Shown here: positions 1 to 5,268 of the stretch, in pieces
How positions within the stretch are numbered: the first letter of the stretch is position 1
How the letters are laid out: every line of letters begins with the position of its first letter
Origin: Odoribacteraceae bacterium
GTDB lineage: Bacteria; Bacteroidota; Bacteroidia; Bacteroidales; Marinifilaceae
Reading direction: 5' to 3'
Assembly: GCA_031267995.1 (NCBI GenBank)
Contig: JAIRXZ010000064.1
Span: 1-5,324, forward strand
Length of the DNA: 5,324 nucleotides
Made by a program: the position numbers and the translations under genes
Notes under the pieces: generated by a model
The model's database searches: none
What the model saw: the letters and a program-made list of their open reading frames with translations, nothing else
What the model was told of the DNA's origin: nothing

Positions 1-49
1 GCTAATGAACCTATCGCCCCCCCCCGTCACCCCCCTTGTCATCCCCTGA
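1..49 (+). other. Upstream flank with poly-C tract
   Basis: Only 49 bp precede the first gene. A run of nine C (17-25) is followed shortly by a run of C at 31-35. A plus-strand frame is open from the window edge (codon at 2-4) to a TGA at 47-49, immediately before the ATG at 50. It reads as a proline-rich tail (MNLSPPPVTPLVIP, starting at the ATG at 5-7). It could be the end of an upstream gene or chance. There is too little sequence to decide, and no promoter consensus is visible. Confidence 0.2.
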
Positions 50-622
50 ATGAAAAAAAACTGGAAACCGGGCAACATGATCTACCCCTTGCCCGCCGTC
101 CTGGTCACCTGCGGCCGGACGCCCGAAGAGCGCTCCATCCTCACCGTCTCCTGGGTAGGCACCCTCTGCACCGACCCTCCCATGTGCTACATCTCCGTCC
201 GCCCCGAACGCCACAGCTTCGCCATCCTCGAGCGCCACCGCGAATACGTCATCAACCTCACCACCGAAGCCATCGCCCGCGCCACCGACTGGTGCGGAGT
301 CCGCTCCGGCCGCCACTTCGACAAATTCAAGGAAACCGGCCTCACCCCCGGCACCGCCGTCGCCATACAGGCCCCCACCATCGAAGAATCCCCCCTCAGC
401 ATCGAATGTCGCGCCCGCGAAATCATCCCCCTCGGCAGCCACACCCTCTTCATCTCGGACGTCCTCAACGTCCAGGCCGACGAAAAATACCTCCACCCCG
501 TCACCGGCAAATTCGACCTCGCCGCCGCCCTCCCCATCGTCTACTCCCACGGCGAATACTTCGCCCTCGGTCGCCGCATCGGCAAATTCGGCTGGTCAGT
601 CGAGAAAAAACCCCGCCACTAA
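50..622 (+). CDS. Flavin reductase family protein (FMN-binding split barrel)
   Basis: Encodes 190 residues, the usual size for stand-alone members of the flavin reductase-like domain family. These are cytoplasmic split-barrel proteins that bind FMN and typically use NAD(P)H to reduce flavin, or act as flavoredoxin-like electron carriers. Visible family features are the opening PLPAVLVTCG (13-22), the segment LTVSWVGTLCTDPPMCYISVR (31-51) followed by P-x-R-x-S (52-56; the loop that usually contacts FMN phosphate), and EYVINL (65-70). A CGxxSGRxxDKF segment lies at 82-93. One domain fills the protein, with no signal peptide or membrane segment. The ATG at 50 directly follows a TGA at 47-49, and MKKNWKPGNM is a normal N-terminus for the family. 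Codons end in C almost throughout. The partner enzyme and substrate cannot be inferred, because the next gene is convergent and unrelated. Confidence 0.9.
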   Translation: MKKNWKPGNMIYPLPAVLVTCGRTPEERSILTVSWVGTLCTDPPMCYISVRPERHSFAILERHREYVINLTTEAIARATDWCGVRSGRHFDKFKETGLTPGTAVAIQAPTIEESPLSIECRAREIIPLGSHTLFISDVLNVQADEKYLHPVTGKFDLAAALPIVYSHGEYFALGRRIGKFGWSVEKKPRH

Positions 623-884
623 CCCCGGCACGAAAAACACCAACACGCCCGCCTCAGCCCCTCGCTACCCGGTTCCGCCGCGTGGCTTGTACTGCTGATG
701 CTGATTCATGGTATCCGATTTTCATTCATGATTTATATTGAACGCGAGTTCGACACGAGAATACGGCCCGATAACGGTTGAAGAACAGTATGGTTATCGC
801 GTGATAGATCGCGCTCTTTCACGGGGAAGAGGAGGTGTGTCGTGCGCCCCGGGGACTGGCGATCGCGATCCCCGTGGTATTTGT
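623..884. other. Intergenic stretch without a recognisable gene
   Basis: No frame on either strand has the C-ending codon bias of the real genes. ATTCATG occurs twice (704-710 and 724-730). A near-palindromic segment lies at 852-874: GGGGA and TCCCC-type arms around the 10-bp palindrome GATCGCGATC (861-870). It sits just past the stop of the minus-strand fragment at 885-1055. It could be a leftover terminator stem for that gene, but there is no U-tract. No convincing terminator for the flavin reductase gene is seen. Confidence 0.4.
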
Positions 885-1055
885 TTAGAAGCTTCCGCCG
901 GTGAGGGGGGAGCGGTAGTGGACGCGGCGGGGGATGCCCTCGCCGGTGAAAGTGGCGATGGGGTCGGCGTCGACAAGGGGGGAGGAGGGTTGGAAGGCGT
1001 GGATGTAGAGGTCCCAGTTGCCGTCTTTTTCGGGGGATGATCGCGTTGGATTAGA
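885..1055 (-). pseudogene. C-terminal gene remnant, product unknown
   Basis: On the minus strand a 56-codon frame is open from 1055 to the TAA at 885-887. Its last 48 residues look like real protein: EKDGNWDLYIHAFQP, then a stretch containing DADPIATFTGEGIPRR, ending SPLTGGSF. Nearly all these codons end in C (for example GAC, GGC, AAC, CTC, TAC, ATC), matching the host genes. Neighbouring frames do not. There is no start codon in the fragment, and the frame is closed upstream by a TAA at 1056-1058 inside a TTAGATTAGA repeat. The simplest reading is the surviving 3' end of a degraded gene transcribed leftward. I do not recognise the family. A short intact ORF with a rare start cannot be fully excluded. 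Confidence 0.4.
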
Positions 1056-1089
1056 TTAGATGCGGCGAGGGGGCGTCCGTACCGGGGCA

Positions 1090-1161
1090 CTATTCCCCGT
1101 TGTCGGCGAGGGCTTCCGAGAGGTCGCTGCCGGCGGCGATCGTGCCATACAAATTTATTTT
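1090..1161 (-). pseudogene. Second possible gene remnant, C-terminal end
   Basis: A minus-strand frame ends with TAG at 1090-1092 and reads KINLYGTIAAGSDLSEALA followed by DNGE. The codons between about 1093 and 1140 are mostly C-ending (GCC, GGC, AGC, GAC, CTC), like the host genes. Further upstream the frame runs through an A/T homopolymer zone (1154-1190 on the plus strand) of low-complexity lysine codons, so no N-terminus can be defined. It is in a different frame from the 885-1055 fragment and lies 35 bp from it. The two could be parts of one frameshifted gene or of two decayed genes. The fragment is short and the call is tentative. Confidence 0.22.
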
Positions 1162-1262
1162 CCCAATCCTTTCACCCTTTTTTTTCTTTCGTTGACGTTG
1201 TCCTCACCGCCGGCCGTTTCGCTCAGTCTCGGTGCCCCATCATGAAAGCACGATTCCCTGTG

Positions 1263-3263
1263 CTATGTGCGGCACGGGGAATCGAATCGGGCGATCTGCC
1301 CCGCTATCCCTCGTTCGAGCGAAGAATCTCTTGTATACTTTTTTCCCCCCGCCAGCATCCGCGAGGCGTTCAGGATCGCGAGCAACGCGACGCCGACGTC
1401 CGCGAAGACGGCCTCCCACAGGTTCGCCACACCGGCAGCGCCCAGGCCGAGGACGATAAACTTCACGCCAAAAGCGAAGACCACGTTCTGGATAACGATC
1501 CGCCGCGTGCGCCGGCCGATCCGGATGGCCGTGGCGATCTTCCCCGGCTGATCCGTCTGGATCACAACGTCCGCCGTTTCGATGGCCACGTCGCTGCCAA
1601 GTCCCCCCATCGCCATCCCCACGTCGCTCAGCGCCAGCACCGGGGCGTCGTTAATCCCGTCGCCCACGAAAGCCACGCGACCGGCAGCGGAGGCCTTCAA
1701 CCGCTCGAGGTGCGCCACCTTTCCTTCGGGCAACAGGTCGCCGTGAGCCTCCTCGATCCCCAGCTGACCCGCCAACTTGGCAACGATATCCGCCCTGTCC
1801 CCGGACAACATCACCACGCGGCGAACCCCCACCCGCTTCAGGTCGGCGATAGCCCCGGCGGCATCCTCCTTCGGCACGTCCGCCACGGACACGCGACCGG
1901 CGTACGCGCCATCCACGGCGCACAGCACCTCCGTCTCCAGCCGCTTCGATGGCGGGAAGGCGATCCCCTCACCCTCCAGCAACCGCGCGTTCCCGGCGAG
2001 CACCCGCCGTCCCCCCAGCAACGCCTCCATGCCCCGACCGGCAACCTCCCGCGGGGACGTTGGCGACTCCAGGGCGATCCCCCGTCGCCCGGCCTCCCGC
2101 GTGACAGCCCGCGCGATCGGGTGCGTGCTCAACGCCTCCACCGAGGCCAGCACCCGCAGCAGCTCGTCCGGCGATATCCCCGCCGCCGGCTCCACGCCCG
2201 TCACCTCGAAAACGCCCCGCGTCAGCGTCCCCGTTTTGTCCAGCACCACGGTATCCACCCGCGTGATCGCGTCCAGGTAATTGCCCCCCTTGAAGAGAAT
2301 CCCCTCGCGCGAAGCCGCCCCGATCCCCCCGAAATAACCAAGCGGGATGCTGATCACCAGCGCGCAAGGACAAGAGATCACGAGAAATACCAACCCCCGG
2401 TGAAACCACCCCGCGAACGAGTAAACAAACCCCGGCGACAACAACGACACCACCCACGGCAACACCACGATCAGCGCCGCCAACCCCACCACCACAGGCG
2501 TGTACACCCGCGCGAACTTGTGGATAAACCGCTCCGCCGGCGCCTTCCGCTCCGCCGCCTCCTCCACCATCCGCAGCACCCGCGCGAAAGCGCTGCGCTC
2601 GAACGGGCGGCTCACCGTGATCCGCGCCACCCCCTCCGTCGCGATCATCCCCGCCAGCACCTCCTCGCCGCTCTCCACCAGCCGCGGGAGGCTCTCCCCC
2701 GTCAGCGCCGCCGCGTTAAACATCGCGGCGCCACTTTGCAACGCGCCGTCCAGCGGCACCCGCTCGCCGGCCACCACCTCCACCGTCTCCCCCACCTCCA
2801 CCTCCGACGGCGGCACCCGGCGCGTCTCGCCGTCGCGAACCACCGAAGCCGAGTCCGGCCGAGCCTCCAGCAAGGCGTTGATGCCCCGACGCGCCCGACG
2901 CACCGCCCCCGCCTGGCACAGCTCGCCGACGGAGTAAAAGAGCATCACCGCCACCCCCTCCGGGTACTCGCCAATGAGGAAAGCCCCGAACGTCGCCACG
3001 CTCATCAGCGAAAACTCGTTGAAAAAATCACCGCGCGAAAACGCCCGCCACGACTCCACCAGCACCGGCCAACCCACCGGCGCGTAGGCCAGCGCGTACC
3101 ACGCCAGGCGAGCCATCGCGCCCGGGTCGACCAGCGCGTCCAACACCATCCCGCCCACCAGCAGGCACGACGACAACACCCCCGGAAGGTACAAACGCCA
3201 CGACCGGGCAACGCGCGACGGCGCCTCCCCGTGACAACCGCAAGAAGTACACTGATTATCCAT
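1263..3263 (-). CDS. zntA: P1B-type heavy-metal-translocating ATPase, Zn/Cd/Pb class
   Basis: Encodes 666 residues of an inner-membrane pump that uses ATP to export soft divalent metals. In order: a short Cys-rich N-terminus (CTSCGCHG, 5-12); two membrane pairs at about 27-44, 50-70, 83-98 and 101-115; actuator-domain TGES (188-191); a fifth segment about 253-275; the metal-binding SCPC (297-300) in the sixth; phosphorylation motif DKTGT (342-346); HP of the nucleotide-binding domain (381-382); GDGIND hinge (534-539); and two final helices about 590-634. Asn593, Lys601 (N-x7-K) and the later DVG (Asp622) match the Zn/Cd/Pb subgroup (P1B-2) rather than the copper subgroup. The start at 3263 is chosen because upstream in-frame sequence is unlike the family and overlaps the divergent divIC gene. 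Odd points: there is no full N-terminal HMA domain, and about 25 atypical residues follow a G6A6 tract at the C-terminus. It is transcribed alone, convergent with the flavin reductase gene. Confidence 0.95.
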   Translation of the reverse strand: MDNQCTSCGCHGEAPSRVARSWRLYLPGVLSSCLLVGGMVLDALVDPGAMARLAWYALAYAPVGWPVLVESWRAFSRGDFFNEFSLMSVATFGAFLIGEYPEGVAVMLFYSVGELCQAGAVRRARRGINALLEARPDSASVVRDGETRRVPPSEVEVGETVEVVAGERVPLDGALQSGAAMFNAAALTGESLPRLVESGEEVLAGMIATEGVARITVSRPFERSAFARVLRMVEEAAERKAPAERFIHKFARVYTPVVVGLAALIVVLPWVVSLLSPGFVYSFAGWFHRGLVFLVISCPCALVISIPLGYFGGIGAASREGILFKGGNYLDAITRVDTVVLDKTGTLTRGVFEVTGVEPAAGISPDELLRVLASVEALSTHPIARAVTREAGRRGIALESPTSPREVAGRGMEALLGGRRVLAGNARLLEGEGIAFPPSKRLETEVLCAVDGAYAGRVSVADVPKEDAAGAIADLKRVGVRRVVMLSGDRADIVAKLAGQLGIEEAHGDLLPEGKVAHLERLKASAAGRVAFVGDGINDAPVLALSDVGMAMGGLGSDVAIETADVVIQTDQPGKIATAIRIGRRTRRIVIQNVVFAFGVKFIVLGLGAAGVANLWEAVFADVGVALLAILNASRMLAGGKKYTRDSSLERGIAGQIARFDSPCRT

Positions 3264-3279
3264 CTTACACTCTAATTGA

Positions 3280-3294
3280 TACCTCGCGAAGGTA
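3280..3294. promoter_or_regulatory. Inverted repeat, candidate operator upstream of the metal ATPase
   Basis: TACCT-CGCGA-AGGTA is a perfect 5-bp inverted repeat with a 5-bp centre, 16 bp upstream of the ATPase start codon. On the minus strand it contains TACCTTCG, one mismatch from the Bacteroidetes -7 element TAnnTTTG. A repressor bound here could therefore overlap the ATPase promoter. No TTTG-like -33 element lies at the expected distance, so the promoter assignment is weak. No metal regulator gene is present in the window. Confidence 0.25.
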
Positions 3295-3313
3295 CACCCG
3301 AAACCCTGCAACA

Positions 3314-3326
3314 CGGTTGCAAACCG
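3314..3326. promoter_or_regulatory. Second inverted repeat in the divergent intergenic region
   Basis: CGGTT-GCA-AACCG forms a perfect 5-bp stem with a 3-nt loop. Its centre is 33 bp, about three helical turns, from the centre of the repeat at 3280-3294. It lies between the divergent ATPase and divIC-like genes. It may be part of a regulator-binding region or may be chance. Confidence 0.18.
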
Positions 3327-3339
3327 CGAACAGCCGCGC

Positions 3340-3367
3340 TTGATCCCGGCGATTTTTCGTATATTCG
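3340..3367 (+). promoter_or_regulatory. Possible Bacteroidetes-type promoter for divIC-ruvX-def
   Basis: TATATTCG (3360-3367) differs at one base from the Bacteroidetes -7 consensus TAnnTTTG. A TTG (3340-3342) lies 17 bp upstream, near the usual -33 position. The -7 element ends only 4 bp before the chosen ATG at 3372, which would make the transcript leaderless or nearly so. Either that is the case or the true promoter is further upstream. Weak call. Confidence 0.22.
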
Positions 3368-3371
3368 CGCC

Positions 3372-3683
3372 ATGCAAGAAAAACACACCGGAGAAAATAG
3401 CGCCCAGCGCGGCTTCGCGAGAAGGTCGAGGAGATACATCGTCGCCCTCCTCCTCTTCCTCGCGTGGATACTGCTCGACCAAAACAGCCTCATCGAACGC
3501 TGGCGACTGCGATCCGAACTGCGCGCGCTGGAGCGGGAACAAGCCTACTACCGCGAAACAGCCGCCGACAATATCAGGAAAATCGACGAACTGCAGGGCG
3601 ACCGCGAAAAACTCGAAAAATTCGCCCGCGAACAATACCTCATGAAACGCCCCGACGAGGACATCTTTATCATCGACGACTAA
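3372..3683 (+). CDS. divIC: Septum formation initiator family protein (DivIC/FtsB-like)
   Basis: Encodes 103 residues, the normal length for this small divisome protein. Members are bitopic inner-membrane proteins that join FtsL and FtsQ-type partners at the division site. The layout is typical: a basic cytoplasmic tail (1-21), one membrane helix (about 22-36, YIVALLLFLAWILL), a charged coiled coil (about 40-85, rich in Glu, Arg and Leu), then the family ending LEKFAREQYLMKRPDEDIFI (81-100). The ATG at 3372 is preferred over a TTG at 3276, because the extra 32 residues would be unlike the family and would remove the short basic tail. It begins a run with ruvX (9-bp gap) and def. FtsB and DivIC names are not reliably separable from sequence alone. 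Confidence 0.87.
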   Translation: MQEKHTGENSAQRGFARRSRRYIVALLLFLAWILLDQNSLIERWRLRSELRALEREQAYYRETAADNIRKIDELQGDREKLEKFAREQYLMKRPDEDIFIIDD

Positions 3684-3692
3684 CAACGCGAC

Positions 3693-4118
3693 GTGGGACG
3701 AATCATCGCCATAGACTACGGGAGGAAACGCGTCGGCATCGCCACCACCGACCCTTCCCGCATCATCGCCACCGGCATCACCACCGTCGCCGCACGCGAC
3801 ACGCTCGCCTTCCTGCGCGAATACGCCGCCCGCGAAACCGTCGACCGCTTCATCGTCGGACACCCCAAGCAAATGGATAACACCGACTCCCAAAGCATGA
3901 TCTACATCACCCCCTTCCTCGCCGCCCTCCGCCGCGCCTTCCCCGCCACGCCCGTCGAACTGTACGACGAGCGATTCACCTCCGTCCTCGCCCACAAAGC
4001 ACTCATCGAGGGCGGCGCGCGGAAAAAAACGCGACGCGACAAAGCCCTCGTCGACACCATCAGCGCCACCATCATACTCCAATCATACCTCGAAAGAATA
4101 AAAAACACCACCACGTAA
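3693..4118 (+). CDS. ruvX: Putative pre-16S rRNA nuclease / Holliday junction resolvase family (RuvX, YqgF)
   Basis: Encodes 141 residues, a full-length YqgF/RuvX protein with an RNase H-like fold. Family members are credited with 16S rRNA 5'-end processing, and the Holliday junction resolvase name comes from structural similarity. Motifs: IAIDYGRKRVGIA (5-17) with the first acidic residue Asp8; IVGHPKQM (54-61); VELYDERFTS (88-97) with Asp92, Glu93 and Arg94; and the late acidic Asp121 in KALVDTISATIILQSYL. The wording is close to Bacteroidales homologues. The start is a GTG at 3693, giving the expected N-terminus MGRIIAIDYG. No other start fits. It is translated between divIC-like and def, with 9- and 6-bp gaps, so co-transcription is likely. 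Confidence 0.93.
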   Translation: MGRIIAIDYGRKRVGIATTDPSRIIATGITTVAARDTLAFLREYAARETVDRFIVGHPKQMDNTDSQSMIYITPFLAALRRAFPATPVELYDERFTSVLAHKALIEGGARKKTRRDKALVDTISATIILQSYLERIKNTTT

Positions 4119-4124
4119 ATCACC

Positions 4125-4682
4125 ATGCTCTTACCAGTTTACATCTACGGACACCCCGTCCTCCGTCAACCCACCGTGGAAATCGACCCCCGCGGCGAGG
4201 AATTTGAAAAACTCCTCCAAAACATGTGGGAAACCATGTACGAAGCCGACGGCATCGGCCTGGCCGCCCCGCAAATCGGGAAAAACTTCCGCCTCTTCGT
4301 CATCGACGCCAGCAACTTCGCCCAACGCGACCCCTCCTGTGCCGACTTCAAGCGCGTCTTCGTCAACCCCCGCGTCACGCGCCGCTCCGCCGGGCAAGTC
4401 ACCATGAACGAGGGATGCCTCAGCGTCCCCGGCATCCACGAGGACATCGCGCGCCCGGCCGCCATCACCATCGCCTACCAGGACGAGCGCGGAAACCCCC
4501 GCGTCGAGGAGTTGGACGGCATGCGCGCCCGCGTCGTCCAGCACGAATACGACCACATCGAGGGAATTACCTTCATCGACCACCTCTCCCCCCTCAAAAA
4601 ACGGCTGCTCAAAAGCAAACTCGCCGCCATCACCGGGGGAAATTTCCACAAAGAATACCGGGTCGTCCTCCCGGGGAAGTGA
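4125..4682 (+). CDS. def: Peptide deformylase
   Basis: Encodes 185 residues, the usual bacterial length. The enzyme removes the formyl group from the N-terminal methionine of nascent proteins at the ribosome, using a divalent metal (usually Fe2+). All three signature motifs are intact: GIGLAAPQIG (43-52), EGCLS (96-100) and HEYDH (140-144). Metal ligands are Cys98, His140 and His144, and the catalytic acid/base is Glu141. The ATG at 4125 gives the standard opening MLLPVYIYGHPVLR. It lies 6 bp after ruvX and is the last gene of the run. The TGA at 4680-4682 is followed directly by CTCGCGCG (4683-4690), the first echo of the large palindromic element. The protein C-terminus itself (EYRVVLPGK) appears normal. 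Confidence 0.97.
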   Translation: MLLPVYIYGHPVLRQPTVEIDPRGEEFEKLLQNMWETMYEADGIGLAAPQIGKNFRLFVIDASNFAQRDPSCADFKRVFVNPRVTRRSAGQVTMNEGCLSVPGIHEDIARPAAITIAYQDERGNPRVEELDGMRARVVQHEYDHIEGITFIDHLSPLKKRLLKSKLAAITGGNFHKEYRVVLPGK

Positions 4683-4710
4683 CTCGCGCGAAATCGAAAC
4701 TCCCGCCCGC

Positions 4711-5000
4711 GTGAATAAAACCCCCGGGCGCGAGGGGAAAACGATCACGCGCGATTTCAAAACGATCTCGCGCGATTTCAAAAATATCTCGCGCGAGATA
4801 AAAAAGAAATCGCACCATTTCAAAACGGAATCGAGCGACTTCAAAAAAATCTCGCGCGAGATAAAAACGAAATCGCGCGAGATAAAAATGAAATCGCACT
4901 GTTTCAAAAAAATCTCGCGCGAGATAAAATTGAAATCGCGCGAGATCGTTTTGAAATCGCGCGTGATTTTTTTCCCCACGCGGGCGGGGGCTTTATTCAC
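4711..5000. repeat. Large palindromic array of eleven 21-bp units
   Basis: Eleven units of exactly 21 bp run from 4741 to 4971 without an indel. Each carries a CGCG-centred core, such as the 16-bp palindrome TATCTCGCGCGAGATA (4785-4800) or ATCTCGCGCGAGAT (4849-4862). The whole element is symmetric about 4855/4856, in the sixth unit. The outer arms 4711-4781 and 4930-5000 are inverted copies matching at 65 of 71 positions, including 38 consecutive perfect pairs (4744-4781 with 4930-4967). Outer echoes CTCGCGCG (4683-4690) and CGCGCGAG (5021-5028) also sit at mirrored positions. A transcript could fold into one long hairpin, and the DNA could extrude a cruciform. It may end the def transcript, but it is far larger than an ordinary terminator. 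It has no spacers and therefore is not a CRISPR. I do not recognise the family. Confidence 0.9.
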
Positions 5001-5163
5001 GCGCGAAAAACACCCTCCCTCGCGCGAGAAAATTCCCGTCCGTGGCAAAACACCCGCGCCCTTTCGAGCGGTACAACGCCCCTCGCGCCCGGAAACCGGT
5101 CAATGGGAAAAACCTCGCCGCACCCGCCACCAGCCTGGCTTCTCCCCTCCCCCGCCCGGTTAA
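4711..5163 (+). CDS. Questionable ORF across the palindromic array
   Basis: A GTG-started frame of 150 residues begins 28 bp after def. Residues 11-87 are eleven heptads such as TISRDFK, KISREIK and LKSREIV. The rest is Pro/Arg-rich low complexity. The protein would be very basic. Hydrophobic residues at heptad positions 2 and 6 resemble coiled-coil spacing, but Lys often replaces the first. The opposite strand is open over the same stretch with similar heptads, which follows from the DNA palindrome, so openness is not evidence of coding. The lack of indels preserves both the frame and the 21-bp pitch, so it does not separate the two explanations. Probably not a real gene. Confidence 0.15.
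   Translation: MNKTPGREGKTITRDFKTISRDFKNISREIKKKSHHFKTESSDFKKISREIKTKSREIKMKSHCFKKISREIKLKSREIVLKSRVIFFPTRAGALFTREKHPPSREKIPVRGKTPAPFRAVQRPSRPETGQWEKPRRTRHQPGFSPPPPG
5032..5160. other. C-rich spacer between the array and the next gene's leader
   Basis: A GC-rich, pyrimidine-biased stretch with only a small CCGG-AAA-CCGG repeat (about 5090-5100). No coding frame with host-like codon bias, RNA gene or terminator is recognised. Composition switches abruptly to AT-rich at 5161. Confidence 0.4.
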
Positions 5164-5173
5164 GGTTTTATTA

Positions 5174-5190
5174 ATTAAGAAATTCTTAAT
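5174..5190. promoter_or_regulatory. Perfect 8-1-8 inverted repeat, candidate operator
   Basis: ATTAAGAA-A-TTCTTAAT is a perfect inverted repeat inside the AT-rich leader (5161-5268), about 79 bp upstream of the next start codon. Its position and symmetry suit a dimeric regulator site upstream of the promoter of the gene at 5269. No exact TAnnTTTG element was found between it and the gene. A weak terminator stem is an alternative, but it has no GC-rich stem. Confidence 0.3.
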
Positions 5191-5268
5191 AGGACGGCGG
5201 CAGGAAAATTGTTAATATCGTGGCCTGGATCTTTAAACAAAATCGTGAATCTATAAAAGCGTATCGTT

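Noticed and set aside
11..550. Minus-strand Gly/Asp/Glu-rich frame opposite the flavin reductase
   Set aside because: A shadow of a gene with strong C-ending codon bias; no recognisable domain.
738..1040. Plus-strand frame of 100 codons in the 640-bp gap
   Set aside because: Codon usage is unlike the host's genes, and its second half is antisense to the minus-strand fragment at 885-1055, which fits host codon usage far better.
1150..1157. Minus-strand TAAATTTG matching the Bacteroidetes -7 consensus
   Set aside because: There is no -33 TTTG at the right distance, and the only frame downstream is a 30-codon Pro/Arg/Ser-rich shadow. Likely chance in an AT-rich patch.
1280..1335. tRNA-like TTCGA segments near the ATPase 3' end
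   Set aside because: The flanking bases do not form a T-arm (CCTCG does not pair with GAAGA), and no acceptor or anticodon stem can be built.
1242..3275. Long plus-strand open frame (677 codons) opposite the metal ATPase
   Set aside because: It is the antisense shadow of the ATPase gene. Its translation is low-complexity Arg/His/Pro with no family motif, caused by C-ending codons on the opposite strand.
3264..4082. Upstream extension of the ATPase frame on the minus strand to 4082
   Set aside because: The extra sequence is antisense to divIC-like and ruvX and has no ATPase-family content. The family-like protein begins at 3263.
4741..4971. CRISPR array
   Set aside because: The 21-bp units abut with no unique spacers, and no cas genes are present.
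4131..5048. Minus-strand frame of 305 codons across the array and def
   Set aside because: The second half is the shadow of def, and the heptads in the first half follow from the palindromic DNA. There is no independent sign of coding.
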